Positions 33,335-45,577 of a stretch of DNA of 64,000 bases are shown piece after piece (within the stretch, counting starts at the first letter, position 1; every line of letters begins with the position of its first letter). The stretch is from Isoetes taiwanensis. Its lineage: Eukaryota; Streptophyta; Lycopodiopsida; Isoetales; Isoetaceae. A program made the position numbers and the translations under genes. Where the stretch lies: positions 5,230,323-5,294,322 of the forward strand of contig JAJEKV010000060.1 of the NCBI GenBank assembly GCA_021234155.1, read 5' to 3'. Below the pieces are notes generated by a model. The model did no database searches. It saw only the letters and a program-made list of their open reading frames with translations, and was not told where the DNA came from.

Positions 33335-33700
33335 ATGAAAGCCCTTTTCTCATTTACTGTGCTTGTGTCTGAGCATTCCATGCAGTCCCGTTTGCTCTTA
33401 CACTTGGGTGCTTGTTCTGGACCAGGATTGCCATCTGCTGTTTCAGCGGTTATAATGCTACATATTCATTCAAGGATACTACCCCTCAGGAGCTTTTCAG
33501 GGGCTGCATTGTTATTTCAAAGTGGTGTTTTTGATGTAAAACAAGCACAAATTGATGAAAAAGGTCATGGCAAAGAGGTAGCAACAGTGGTCTTGTTAGG
33601 GTGGCTTGGATCCAAACGGAAGCATCTCAAGAAATATGCAGATTGGTACAATGCCAGAGGAATCAATGCTGTTACTTTTGTGCTTCCTATGAGCGACCGC
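33335..33700 (+). CDS. DUF829/TMEM53-like protein, first exon
   Basis: The frame ends EVATVVLLGWLGSKRKHLKK, YADWYNARGINAVTFVLPMS, DR, directly before a GTAAAC donor at 33701. VVLLGWLGxxxKHLxKYxxWYxxRGxxxVTFVxP is the start of the DUF829 (TMEM53-type) alpha/beta-hydrolase-like domain. The N-terminus (MQSRLLLHLGACSGPGLPSA from a second ATG at 33380) is Ser/Arg/Leu-rich without acidic residues, as in organelle-targeting peptides; the first ATG at 33335 is also possible. I could not find the following exons (a HTFSNTGW-type block is expected) in the next few kilobases, so the gene is either spread out or truncated. Function of the family in plants is poorly known. Confidence 0.65.
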
Positions 33701-33964
33701 GTAAACAGGTTGATTGGCTGTTTTTGGGAGGTCGCAGAGTCTCCTGGAGTCGGATTTGGAAAAATCAGGGTTTCCTTCCACTGAATCATCTGTAATAGCT
33801 TTATTTTATAATGTTCGGGTGCATAACTGGTCGAAATTGAGAAGGGGCTTGTCTGTTATGCTTGGTTAATGGATTAGGTCGGAGCTTTTGGGAATAAAAC
33901 CAAGAACTGCCGGATTTAGGCTAAATTTAGGTTGCATGTGATTAATTTATCTGTTGGTGCAGCA

Positions 33965-34032
33965 GTTTGTGGTTGCCGTTCTTCTGGAGCCGGATTCTCT
34001 TGAATCGAAACTGAAACCTGGGTTCCTGGTAA
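33965..34032 (+). other. Exon-like segment of unknown gene
   Basis: Bounded by GCAGCAG and CTG|GTAAGC it reads FVVAVLLEPDSLESKLKPGF. A second such segment at about 34540-34590 (TTGCAG ... GAG|GTATGT) reads TCIEVFHECGLPSSTLE. Both could belong to the gene starting at 33.3 kb; neither matches the expected DUF829 blocks. Confidence 0.25.
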
Positions 34033-34123
34033 GCTTGTTGCCTTTTGTATAGATGCAAAAAACAGGATTCAGAGGAAATCAGTGGTCGAAGCTGACCAGA
34101 GAAGCTGTGCCAGGGCCACAGAT

Positions 34124-34440
34124 TTCTCCTTCCAGCCTATAGACTTTGGAAAAAATTGGTTTTCTTACGGGCTTATTTAGGGTTAAGGTCGGATTTGAAG
34201 CAAATGGATTTGCTAACCCATATTTCTCGGGTCCCAGAATACATCAAGATACCCGACTTCGTGCGGTGCACGCATGTAAAGAAAAAGGCCATTCTCGGTA
34301 ACTTTGGAGGCAATCGAAATATTCAACACTTTCGTTTGAGCCCGCGAGATTTCTCCTTCCAAACCTATAGACTTTGGAAAAATCTCGTTCTCATGCCGGT
34401 TTTCTTCTGGGCTTATTTAGGGTTAAGGTTGGGCCTTCAA
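34124..34440 (+). repeat. Direct duplication of about 90 bp
   Basis: TTTCTCCTTCCA(G/A)..CCTATAGACTTTGGAAAAA and GGGCTTATTTAGGGTTAAGG occur at 34124-34195 and again at 34351-34432. Confidence 0.75.
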
Positions 34441-35458
34441 ACCCCAAACGCCGTGGACTTGGCCACAACATGAGGATTCCAATGCGCTTATGCCCGAGAT
34501 CCCTCTTTGATTGAACATGATGTAATCCGTTGTTGCAGACGTGTATAGAGGTGTTTCATGAGTGCGGCTTGCCTTCTAGCACTTTGGAGGTATGTGCAAA
34601 ACCCCCCAGGCTTAGCTTTTCTTCTGCGGCAAAAACCCTTTCATTCTAGCTCTGTAAGAATAAGGTAGCTGCATAGTTTTTTAAAAAACGACCTGCCACA
34701 AAAAGGCTTTCAATCAGATGCACTGATGCATCAAACAGCTTTGGGGACAGAGTATCTTCTAGATGAGCATTTAAATCCGCCATAATCTTGCACCAAGTCG
34801 TTGTAGATTCGAAAAATATTCTGTATCATTTGTTAAACGTTGATTTCTTAAGATGGTAGTGATTTATTAAGATGATGTCGGGTCGTTCTTTTTTATGTTC
34901 TTTCCATCTCGCTCGACATCTTCATAATGACAAAGTATTTACATTTACATGCATGTCTTACAAGATATCTAATTGGCGTTTGTATATTATGACCTACTAT
35001 TATGGCTTCCCCTATAGATATTTGAAGAGATATACGAGTGCATTTGCAAAGCATATCAAGCTAATCGCCTTTTGTTTGCTAATGTTGGCTATATGAAAGG
35101 TTCCTTAAAATGCAAGATTTATATTGGACACAACCCTTAACCATGCTTCCGCTTATATTGCAACGGGATGAAGTGTTAGCCATATACCTTATGGGTGGAT
35201 TAGTTAGTTCGGAATTCTACAATGCGAGTTTTAAATTTCTATAGGCCACTATTATTTGCAAATGCAACCTGCTTTGCACATACAAGAGCTCCCAAAATCA
35301 ATACCCATTAGTAGAATTCCTCTATCCGGAGTTATCATATTTCCACTCGAAGCATTAATCCATTGCTGCAGCATCAAGTGGTTCGTGCTTTTAGTTAGGG
35401 CCCGAAGGGCCCAAAATTTTTTTTAATATAACAATCAACACACAACTACCATTGACAT

Positions 35459-35856
35459 TATTAACATAAACCATTGCATTTAACACATTTAAATTAAAAT
35501 CCCCCTTAAACCCCCTTTGGTTTGGGTGCATATTCACACGGGGGGTTACGTAGGGCAGCGAGAGCCCCAAAAATATATTTACAATACATGTACAAAATTA
35601 ACACCATTAAGTACATTTTCTCAAACCTTATAGTATTTTGCAAATCTTAATATACAGTATACAAAAACTTGTACATGCATACCCCACAAACGAGGATTGC
35701 TATGTACGGTTCAGATCTTGGAATAAAGGGCAAATATGCCCATCCGACAGCTCTCGTTGCCCGGAGTAACCCCCCGTGTGAATATGCACCCAAACCAAAG
35801 GGGGTCTAAGGGGGATTTTAATTTAAATGTGTTAAATGCAATGGTTTATGTTAATA
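35459..35856. mobile_element. MITE family B, complete 398-bp copy
   Basis: Inverted repeats of at least 91 bp with about one mismatch (35459-35549 and 35766-35856), extending weakly to about 105 bp through GGCA(G/A)CGAGAGC. Outer ends read TATTAACATAAACC; a TA target duplication would fit a Stowaway/Tc1-mariner type. No coding capacity. It abuts the first base of repeat A copy 2. Confidence 0.85.
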
Positions 35857-37070
35857 TGTAGCATAATAACAGGGGGTTACTTTTAGATTTTTATACGCTT
35901 TTTCACATGGTTTTTCTACGATTTCGTTGTTGTATTCGTTGAGGTGTACTAAATAGTATTTCTAGAGTGCACCTTTTATGGGCCGTTGATTTTCGTTGGT
36001 TGGAACAATCCGAGGGTTGTTGTCTTTCTCTGCATGTGTTTGTGCATGAACACTACGCATGTGTATGCATGTGCATGTGTGTGCATGTGTATTGTGCATG
36101 TGCAAGTGCAAGTGCATGTGCATGTGTGCATGTGTGTGCATGTGTGCATATGCATGTGTACTTGCCCTCTTGGATTCTTATTGCCGGAGTGGATTTTACT
36201 ACCACGAGATGGATTTTTTGCTCACACTTACAAAGGTATTTATTTTTTAATGTTTCTTGATTAGCATAATGTTTTTTTTACGAGGTATTGGTTTCCCCGA
36301 TTCTACAATGTAGTCTTTTGCAAAACCCCTTTTGTTTCCTTCCTAAGATTTGTCGCAGATTCAAGTTTAGGCCCTCTGTTTGCTTCCAACTCTTGGATAT
36401 TCCCCGGGTGTCGGATTGTTCATAGTGACCTTTAGCTTCAATCAACAAAACGGATTCTTATGCACACAACAAAGGATTATTCCACGCCCTTTTCCATGTC
36501 ACGCAGATCAGTCAAATAGTGGCCACAAGAATGCATTTATATTGTAGGTTTGGAACTTTAATCGAACCATAAGGTGAATCATGCATTATCTTTAAGCTAG
36601 AGATGGAGCATTCAAAATCATATGCATTGATAAACAATGGTGTCATTGTGAAAGAGAAATAGTTGTAGCGGAAGTAACAATATGTAGCATAATAACATGG
36701 TTTTTTTTTTGTGTTGCAAATTTTATGACTTTCAGAATAATGGGATCAATCTGCTCTATCTTTATGGTAACTTTTACTTATGTTCTATTTGTTTTATTGT
36801 CATCAAATTCAAAAGCTACAGGTGATGAAAGCCTCAAATGAATTCTAGTTTTTTCCGGGTTTGAATTCTAAAATTTTTGTCACACCTTGGGACGCCTCTA
36901 AGGCCTCAAGGGCAAAAAAAAAAATTTTTTGCAACACAAACCATTAACATCCAACATGTAAAAATTAAATCCCCCAACACATAACAACCAACACATAACA
37001 ACCATTGACATTAACAACCAACACATAACTACCATTGACATAAATTAACACAACCATTGGGTCCAACACA
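35857..37070 (+). repeat. Repeat family A, copy 2
   Basis: Matches 22066-23270 over its length with scattered differences and a shorter TGCATG tract (about 36040-36160). It starts at TGTAGCATAATAACAGGGGG immediately after the MITE and again contains an internal start at about 36679. Confidence 0.8.
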
Positions 37071-37403
37071 TTTAAATTAAAATCCCCTTAAACCCCCTTT
37101 GGTTTGGGTGCATATTCACATGGGGGGGTGACGAGGGGCGCGAGAGCCCTCATAATTGTATTTTGCACGCATTTAAAACATCATATAGTATTCCGCTTGA
37201 AATCTTATAGTATTTTGCGAATCTTGTTATACAGTATAGCAAATTTTGTATTTGCATACCCCACAAACGAGGAACTTTACGTACGGTATAGATTAAGGAA
37301 TAAGGGGTGAATATGCCTATCCAATAGCTCTCGTTGCCCGGAGTCACCCCCCGTGTGAATATGCACCCAAACCAAAGGGGGTTTAAGGGGGATTTTAATT
37401 TAA
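37071..37403. mobile_element. MITE family B, complete copy at the end of repeat A copy 2
   Basis: Inverted arms 37071-37148 and 37328-37403 carry CCCTTTGGTTTGGGTGCATA and its complement. The interior (GGAACTTTACGTACGGTATA) matches the 23.3-kb half copy closely and the 35.5-kb copy less well. Confidence 0.85.
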
Positions 37404-37458
37404 TCCTGTGTGATTTCTTGAGGGATATGACTGTGATTAGGCTATTTACTGAGAACTA

Positions 37459-37480
37459 ACAGTGGTATCAAAGCAAGTAG
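37459..37480 (+). other. Possible retrotransposon primer-binding site
   Basis: TGGTATCAAAGCAAG resembles the initiator-Met tRNA complement (TGGTATCAGAGC) found after the 5' LTR of plant copia elements. No LTR or gag-pol is seen around it. Confidence 0.25.
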
Positions 37481-37836
37481 ATATGCTCAGTAAGGTGTTG
37501 ACGGAATTTAAACTAATGTAAAGCACAAGTAGGTACAGGCTGAGGAGGAGTTGTAAGGATAAGGATGCAGCCTGTACATAAGATTATTAGATGATAATGT
37601 GGCATTGGGGCTGCCAAAGGCTGCAGGCATTTGAGTTATTCATCAGAGAAACAAGGAGGAGTTCAATCTGCAAGAGGTAAATTGCGTAGGCTTGAATTGG
37701 CCCTTTCCAGACCTAGAATAATATTTTAGGGATCAAGGGTCAAATTCTTGTTGAAAACAAGAATCAAGTATCAAGTATTGTATTGTTTTGAAGTAGCATT
37801 TTTGATTGATTGTGAATCATGACTTTGAAGTATGAT

Positions 37837-37888
37837 TTAAGCCACTTCACCCTCGAGTCACGGAGGGCAACCCTCCGTGCGCAGCACC
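37837..37888. repeat. Hairpin repeat, inverted partner of 10.7 kb
   Basis: CACGGAGGG-CAA-CCCTCCGTG can form a 9-bp stem. The unit with TTAAGCCACTTCACCCTC is the reverse complement of 10708-10761. Confidence 0.65.
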
Positions 37889-38539
37889 TTGTTTTATTTG
37901 TGGGTAACACTCTTGCAATCAACGGCTGAGATACGATCTCAGCCTTAAAACTTGAGGGTCAGGTGTTAAGGAAAAGTCAAATCTCTATATATTATGTAGG
38001 TTAATGTGTTTATCATAGTTGATCACTGTACTTTATGTTTGTTAGTTTGTTTGGTTTATAATAACATTTAGAATTGAATGCACTAATTTTGATCAAATGC
38101 AATTCAAGAGGAATATTCTAAATATTTCCTTTAAAATAATAAATTTTTTGCTATTTTTGTGTTACTATTCATAATTAGATATTTATACAGATTTTTATAC
38201 CCTATTTTGGGGTTGTGTAGTTGGAAGACATATTTTTATTTTGTTTCTAACCTAAATTGTTCCAACAAATTATGCAACAAAAGCCAAAAAAGCACATTAG
38301 CTCTTAAAAGTAGTAGAATAAAAACATTCCAAAACTATAAGTAAGAGGAGTGACACACAAAGTAGTTTTAAATAGAATTTTATAAGAGATACTACAAGAG
38401 TTACGCAAAACATATTAATTATCAAATGTAGCATGGCTTTGCAACTATATCATGAAAATAATTGTTATTGAACAAAATTTAACTTTGCTGTTAACACAGA
38501 GTCTATCTCATCCTCAAATTCATTGACATCATGGTCAAT

Positions 38540-40672
38540 GTCACTGTTTGTATCTAGTGCCTCGCTTTCAGAGGTGGATCTGCTGGAATTGTCCTTCTCA
38601 TCACTATCTACTAGTTAAATGTCATCTTCCATGTCAGCAATATTGTCAACATTCTTTGACGACTCACCTAGACCGCAAGCAAATTTTAGTAGTCTTGCGC
38701 AATCTGCTGTTGATTTTGAGTCTAAGTCATATGCAAGGATTTTTACTTCTGAGAGATGAAGCATATCCGTTCTTGCTGTGCCTCTTGCTCTTTTGCATCT
38801 GTTGGACTTTATCACCTCAAAGTCATACTGGCCAACAAATGCATTTTTTGATGTAGTTGTCATCCAATGCACCTTTAATTGTGTGGGTAATCTCTCCTTG
38901 CAAACAACATCAAGGACTTTTGCCAAACAAAACATTCGGCCTTCTCATTATTGTCAATCAAAATAGCAACTAGCATTCCATTTTGTATGTTTGAAGTATT
39001 TCCAGATATTCTAGCTTTTTTGTTGTGATGTTCTTCGAGGGCCTGTGTACAGCACATGACCTTCCTCGTCTGAGCTGATAACTTGTACTTCATCTATTGC
39101 TACATCATCAGTTGCAAGCACATGAGTTCTTTTCTCGGGCCACTGGAATGCAAATTGTTGTTGGCCCTAATGCCATCCTTTGCCAAAGGTTGTCTTGCTT
39201 ACTAAAGAAAGAGCTTCACCACAAACAAACTGCTTCATCAAAGTGATTGTACCATAGCTTAATACTTCTTTCAAACACATCTACGAATTTTTTTAAATCA
39301 AATGCCCCTTTTTCTTTATGACTGTTGGTTATCTCAAATAGATTTCTGAGGGGCATTTGCTCTGCCGACATCATAATACTGGGATCACGAATATAACGAA
39401 TCAAGAGTAGACCATCTTTTCGCAACCATTCTCGTGATGTAGCATAATTCTTCCCTTGTAATAAGGTTTTGCCATTTTGTAAGAAGAACTTTGCATGGTG
39501 CTGAAATGTGATGTTCCTTAATGGCTCAATAGCACAACTATTATTAGGTGGTAAAATTATCATTCAGGTGGTACATTGGACAATTCGGCAACTTTTCACA
39601 GGATTTCTTAAAGAAGTTTTCCATCCAAGTTACACATTCTAGAGCATGGACAATCACGATATTTCCTCAATGACAGTAGACATTAATCTGTGGATCCTTA
39701 TCGAGCCTTTTTTTCAACTGTGACAGTCTCCTGCTTCTTAAATAGTACAATAATTTGTCTCCTCTGTTAGCCCTTATATTGTATGCCAGATAACCTCTTT
39801 GAACAGCCAAAGTCATTGCACTGTAGCGATTACGTAACAACCTCAACTCTCTCGAACTTATCTTTGAAATACATTTATTCTTACAGTAATGCTGGATGCG
39901 CGACTTCCTTAAGTTTGCCTCATCCATGACGCGGCGTCCTCTCCATGAATTGCAAGCTTTTTTGTGAAGGTTTCTTCTAAAGTTGTTGCTCAAAGGTTCT
40001 TTGAATTCAAAAAGATTGCCACGAGGTTCTGAATCTTTCTCTAGGTCATCTTCATCTAACATGAATCCTTTTAGTGTTTCAAATTGTGTAGATTGATTGT
40101 CTTGTTGAGATGTCCCACTCTCAGGAATAAGCAGCCTTGGAAGGACACGAAGTGCAGAAGCACCTGGAAAGCCATTGAAGGATGGCGTTGCTCCAAGGTG
40201 ACTATGAGTGAAATGCATAGGGGGTGGGTTCTTAATGGTTTGTCGTGGAGCAGCCTGCATTGATGGTGGCAAAAACATTGCATTTGGTGCCCTCTGCAAA
40301 GGAAGTAGAAGTGGAAAAGAGGAATTGCGTGGAATACTTGTCAGGAGTGCATTGCAATCAGAAATTGTCTCATTTGGAGTAAATTGCATGGGGGTTAGAA
40401 TTTTAGTGGACTGTGGTGGAGTGAATTCCATTGGGAGTGGCAAAGCTATTGTGGTTGGAGTGATTTTCATTGGAGGTGGGATTCTGTATATCTGGCATTA
40501 TCAGATTGGAGGTGGAATGCATAATGTCTGCAGAGGGGTGGGGGCGGAACTCTTGTAGAATGTGATGTATCCATCTCAATGGAAAAGCACGTGGTATGAA
40601 CTTATACACGAGCAATGCCCTTGACTGATGAACAAGTAGAGAAAGCAGTATAAATTTATACCAATCCCACAC
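38540..40672 (-). pseudogene. Unidentified coding sequence, possibly transposon-derived
   Basis: The longest frame (40470-39667, 267 residues) has a Pro-rich N-terminus with repeated PM(E/Q/H)FT motifs. The basic segment KACNSWRGRRVMDEANLRKS follows, then HYCKNKCISKISSRELRLLR and MTLAVQRGYLAYNIRA. A C-x3-C followed by 'LRxxYxxMTxxxQxxYL' is a pattern I associate with N-termini of some eukaryotic DDE transposases, but this is not secure. Further minus frames (39563-39216; 39093-38615) continue in the same direction with VYCH, a stop, IVIVHALECVTWMENFFKKS, then LAKVLDVVCKERLPTQLKVH. The several stops suggest decay. No terminal repeats were found. Confidence 0.35.
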
Positions 40673-40699
40673 ACAAGTATTGTCCTAGACTGGTATGAA

Positions 40700-42120
40700 T
40701 TTATACCAATCCAAAATAGACGTAAATAATCTCAATGAGTATAAACAACTTCATATATACACAACTCTATGGCAATGCAAATTTAAAACTCGAGAAGAAA
40801 AAACATATGAAAATCCTTTAACTCTCTCACATTTCTTACATACACAAAGTTCGTCAAGGCGCCTAGCACCCCTGCCTTCAAAACAATCTTCGTTACTGTG
40901 GAAGAGTTCCTATAAAACCTATATACTGACATGGTCAGATGAGTCACATACACCATCCTATTTAGTCTTAATGTTCTTTTCTTTTTTGTTTTTTCTGCAG
41001 AATATTCTTTTTAAATTTAAATTTGTATCATTGAGATTCTCAACAAAAAGCTTGTGGTACGGATTATTAATTTATACCGTCATCTTTTGTTGAACATTTA
41101 TTAGCACAAACTTTAAGCCCACTGACACCCTTAAGAAGAAGAAGACGGTACAAATTCATATCCATGTCTCATAAGAGAGAGTGGAAGTGGGATTAATTTA
41201 TCCTAAAAAGTACCAAGCTAAAATGTTTTGAGTCTTAAATGAGAGAGGCTCGATCCAAGCTAAAATGTTTTGAGTCTTAAATGAGAGAGGCTCGATCTTT
41301 CTGCTAAAAATTCAAACAACTTCCACTTTTTTTCACTGTTCTTACCTTTGCCTTTTTTGAATGCCTTTTGTCACAATTATATCTATTCTTTCTATTCTTT
41401 GCGTCCTAATTGATCAACATCCGTCCATTTCTGCACAAAGCTCGCCTAGATGTTGGCGTCCTAGGCTTCTCCTTGTTTCAGAAACTTGATATCGCTTATC
41501 AACTTAAAAATGTTGCCAGTTGTCAGATCATAAACGACACCTTGCATAGGTGCAAACTAGTTATCGGTCAAAATTTTTGCAAGAAAAGATATTTTTTTAT
41601 TGTCAAATTCAACTTCAAGCTGGAAGAAAAGGCCAAAAATTAGCACATCAAAATGAATTGTAGAAGACTATTTTACATTCCATTAGTTGGTTATTTGAAG
41701 GAAAAAAATCTGAAAATCTCAATGAGAATGTTAAATCAATTAGTTTTGTTGCCAGTTTAATCAGTTTCATGGTAGTTTGTGGCTTTTTGCATTTTTATTG
41801 CCAAAAGTGATTAGTATGATTTATTTTGTTACTTGGCTGATTTGTTGAATCAAATACCATCAGCAAATTCATTGCATTATTCAAAGTTTTTTGTGCAGTA
41901 CAATGCCTAAGCTGAAGTTTTAAAATCCTTCTGGGAAAGCTGAAGAAGGGTACAAAATGTTGAAGCATCAGTGGTTTCTTTCTAGAGTTCACACATCTTA
42001 TTTCTTTGGACAACAGCCGTCTCTGGCAAAGAAACTTTAAAGAATATGATGACCCTAGAAGAATTCTCACACAAAAGAGAATGATTTTGCAAATCAAATG
42101 GTGTTTCGGATTATTAGCAT
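40700..42120. other. AT-rich sequence with a short tandem duplication, no gene recognised
   Basis: AAGCTAAAATGTTTTGAGTC and the following ATGAGAGAGGCTCGAT occur twice head to tail (41213-41255 and 41255-41297). No coding pattern seen. Confidence 0.5.
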
Positions 42121-42125
42121 TGGTA

Positions 42126-42460
42126 AAGATAGATAGATAGATAGATAGATAGTAGTTTTAAAGAATTTTTATTGAAGGACGTCATTCTATTCATCATCAC
42201 ATTATGAGTACATGCTACATCACTTTATTCTACATATATCACATGAAAGCCAATCCACTACCTAGGCGCGATATGCTAGGAGCTGCTTTGCATGTGATTA
42301 TCGAGTACAAGTCTCTACCACAGGACCGGTTGGTCATACTTGAACCCGTGACCTCGGGGCAATGGATTTTAAGGTCCCCATTACTAGACTGATATTGGCC
42401 AGGTTTGAACCCGTGACCTCGGGTGTGGCGGTTTAAGGTCTTGCCACTAGACCATGCCCC
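42126..42460 (-). mobile_element. Dimeric tRNA-derived SINE with (CTAT)n tail
   Basis: On the minus strand unit 1 (42460-42400) reads GGGGCATGGTCTAGTGGCAA (A box) and GGTCACGGGTTCAAACC (B box, 42418-42402). Unit 2 (42390-42330) repeats the pattern with AGTCTAGTAATGGGG and GGTCACGGGTTCAAGTA (42353-42337). A body follows and ends in (CTAT)n at 42152-42126. Two tRNA-like heads in tandem make a dimeric SINE transcribed by RNA polymerase III. The 5' head begins right after a LINE (CTATT)n tail. Confidence 0.65.
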
Positions 42461-42463
42461 GAA

Positions 42464-42535
42464 GAATAGAATAGAATAGAATAGAATAGAATAGTTTTTT
42501 TAACGTCCACGGAGACCAATAGAGCGCAATTGTTT
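42464..42535 (-). mobile_element. LINE 3' end with (CTATT)n tail
   Basis: Minus strand: TTGCGCTCTATTGGTCTCCG, TGGACGTTAAAAAAACTATT, then (CTATT)n. It matches the tail of the 57-kb LINE (GGTCTCAGTGGACGATAAAA then AAACTATT). Only about 70 bp remain. Confidence 0.7.
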
Positions 42536-43129
42536 TAAACAACGCTTTTATAAAGATCTCATTGTATTTTCCGTTTTGAGTTCAGTTCTCAGAATACCCC
42601 ATCAACCATGAGGTACCACTTTCAGTTTCAGCTGGATATGATCAGCCAGAGGCTTATGCTTAGTTGCTAATAGAGGAGCTATTGAGAATTCTGTAGCTTT
42701 CAACATTAGAGCAATAAGCTGAGAAACTTGTTCCTGTCTTTCTGAGTGTAATAGAGAGATGTTCTGGGAGACGATACACTAGGAGACCTTTCATGCAAGT
42801 CAAGCTTTCCTCGAAACAGATAGTTTGATGATCACTCAAAGAGTTAAACGGCAACTCAAGTTGGTCCTTGATTCCACTCTTTGGTTGCAAGCAACTAAAC
42901 AATACAGAGCTTTCCTGAAAGGCAAGAAGATATAATGCATTGTAGAACATCAATAAAAAGTATTTTTCCTCCTTGACCATCACTCCAAAACATCCTGGCG
43001 GAGAGCATTATATAAAGCCATGCGACCTCCTGGTAACATCTCTTCAAAGCAGTGACATTCTATCCAATAAACATTCTTCTAAAAGTTTTAAGCACAATAT
43101 TAGTTGGCACTAAGGTAACCTTGACGCGA

Positions 43130-43500
43130 GATCCCGTCCTCTGGGATCCCACAGTTAACTGCACAGTTAATGGCTTACTGCGCAGTTTCGGCTGATCTTT
43201 TTGCCAGATCGGAGGGAGGCCATCGCAACAGTGCTCGTCCTGTCTTCTCCTCTGTTGCTACCTGCTCCTCTTACTCACTCGATTCAGATCAGCCACGAAC
43301 CGATCCCATCCAATTCCGTGGTGGATCGAAGGAGGAAATCCCATATGAAATTTGCCCTGATTTTTCCTATAAGGGCCAAGAATTTTGCGCACGTACTACG
43401 CAGAAAGGTGGGATCCCATCCTCTGAGATCGCACCTCTTAGAGATCCCATTCTCGGGGATCACAACTCCGAGATCCCATAAGCCAGAGTAAAAGTATCCC
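43130..43500 (+). other. GATCCC-rich segment
   Basis: GAGATCCC/GGGATCCCA words recur (GATCCCGTCC, TGGGATCCCAC, GTGGGATCCC, GAGATCCCATTC, GAGATCCCATAA). The frames across it (about 100 residues) are not recognised. GC content is higher than in the flanks. Confidence 0.3.
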
Positions 43501-45577
43501 ACGCCTTGCTTTTCTATTCTATTAAAAGGTGATGGAAATATGAGAGCTTGTAAGGTTGCAGAACATCCGACAGAACTTGGCAAAAACATTTTTTTTTTCT
43601 TTTATGTAGATCTTAGTAAGAATGGCATTAGAGACAGCTACAGTGACAAATTGTTAAAAATGTGGCAGATTCTTTCTGAATAGCGGCTATGGAGGATTCT
43701 TTTCTTTGGTCTACGTTTGCTTTTCCTTAGAGCAAGAACAAGTTTGGCCGGGCTTTGCCAAGTTCATCCACACTAATCTCTTTGCTCCCTAAACTGTGAG
43801 ATTATGAGGATATGGATCTCTGCTTATCTATTAAGTCCTCCCCTCCTTGCATCTCTGACAGTGTTTTTTTTGCCAAAGTGCTACTTAACAAGCTTATTTT
43901 ATTGGATGGCATGCTTATCAAAGATCATTTGTTTTATATTCAATTGCCTTTTTATGCATATCCTCAGCTTTTTACGATATGTAAGTAATGGTATGTTAGT
44001 CCATGAATCTTTTAGAAAGCTTTGGTTTTGTGGTCCTTTGGTCTTTGTGGTTAATGAGGAGTGAATCATGTGATGCAGTACCTAGACATTTTTTTGATTG
44101 TTCGCCATATATATCCTTATTTTCTTTGTGGTTTCATTATCAACCCTTTTAATTTGGGATTTTCCAGTCTGGCCAAAAAGTTTTTTGATTTTTCGTTAAC
44201 TTTGATTTCCTAAGATTATTGGGTAGGTTGGCTGCCTGAAATATTTCAGATGACCCAAAAATCAGAAATTTGGCTTTGCATGATTTCGAAAGGGAATTTC
44301 CAGAGAGGAAATTTCTCTTTCCGGAAATTTCTGTGAAGGGGATTTTCGAAGACTGATGCACAAATTTATGATTTTCTAAAAATCGGGATAAAACATTTGG
44401 TATGATTTCTAGGACATCAAAGATCAACATCGTGAAGTTCGGCATGGAAGAAACGCGTGGAACCCTCAGTTTCGGTTGCATCCGGACTCCTTTCAATGGC
44501 AATCGTAGGAGCTTCATCTAAAACCTTAGCCACGGTGATTGGCATTTTCTCAGAGATTGATGATTCTAGATATTTGCCTTCGGCACTTCTTTTTCGTGTA
44601 ATCCCACAAAGCTATAGGTGTGCCTCAAATTCTTTGTGAACCTGATTTCTTTTGTGTTCCTGCTAATATGCGGATGCTATCTGCACATTTAGGGTTACTA
44701 GATGCAGGGAAACGACTTTTGTGGATGCCAGATAAGCTGATGCTTATATGTGGAAGAGTTATTGGCCATGTCTGGATCATAATTTTTATAAAGAACACGA
44801 AGTAATTTTCAGCAAATGTCCGTTGTTGCTTAGCTCATCTCTTTGGAGTTCTGTTTCATGTTTATACAGTTATAATCCAGATGCATATTTGTCTTCATAA
44901 TTGTTTTCAAATTTATTCTTCTATTTTTGCATGCTCTATTCTACTCTTTTCTAGGTTTTGTATATGATAAGACATGTTTTGTTTGGTGGAATCTGCAAAA
45001 ATTGGTATAATATATGATGCATTTCTCTACTATGTTTTCCCTCATTATATTTTTTAATTGGTGAACAGAGATGGATATAGCCAATGATGAGCACAAAAGC
45101 CTCTTTGCTCATGCTCTTCAACACAATATATTTTGTACAAGCCCTTTTGATCACGGTATGTAGATCTATTTATTTTAGGTTACATATTTGGATTTGTACA
45201 ATGTATTAGTTGTATAATTGAATTCATGTAGATTTAATTGAAGGAACAAGACATATCAATGTGGGTTCCCGGCCCTGCTATTCTAAGATGTATTAATATG
45301 TGGAAGTTCTGTATGCAAGCTCTCTTTGATGAAAGCAACTCCATTATGCAGGCTTATGCATTCTGCTTTTTTCCTTTTTCCTTTTTTCTGCTATAGCTCA
45401 CTCCGGAGGGTCTGGGTGATGTGGAGTACGTGCATGTGCTTTTGCATTGAATAGGTTAGAATAGATGAAATCGAAGAGCCTTTTTGGATTATAATTCGTA
45501 TGTCCAAATAATGAGTCGACTGCTAAATGATATCTTCAAATGAGAATGAGCATAAGCAGCAGCTTCTTTGTTTTTTT

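Noticed and set aside
42330-42460. Possible functional tRNA genes
   Set aside because: A and B boxes are present but the acceptor stem and anticodon arm do not close, two heads are tandem, and an element tail follows: SINE rather than tRNA.
43170-43589. Overlapping frames of about 100 residues on both strands
   Set aside because: Open frames arise from the GC-rich GATCCC-rich segment; no domain or splice pattern favours either strand.
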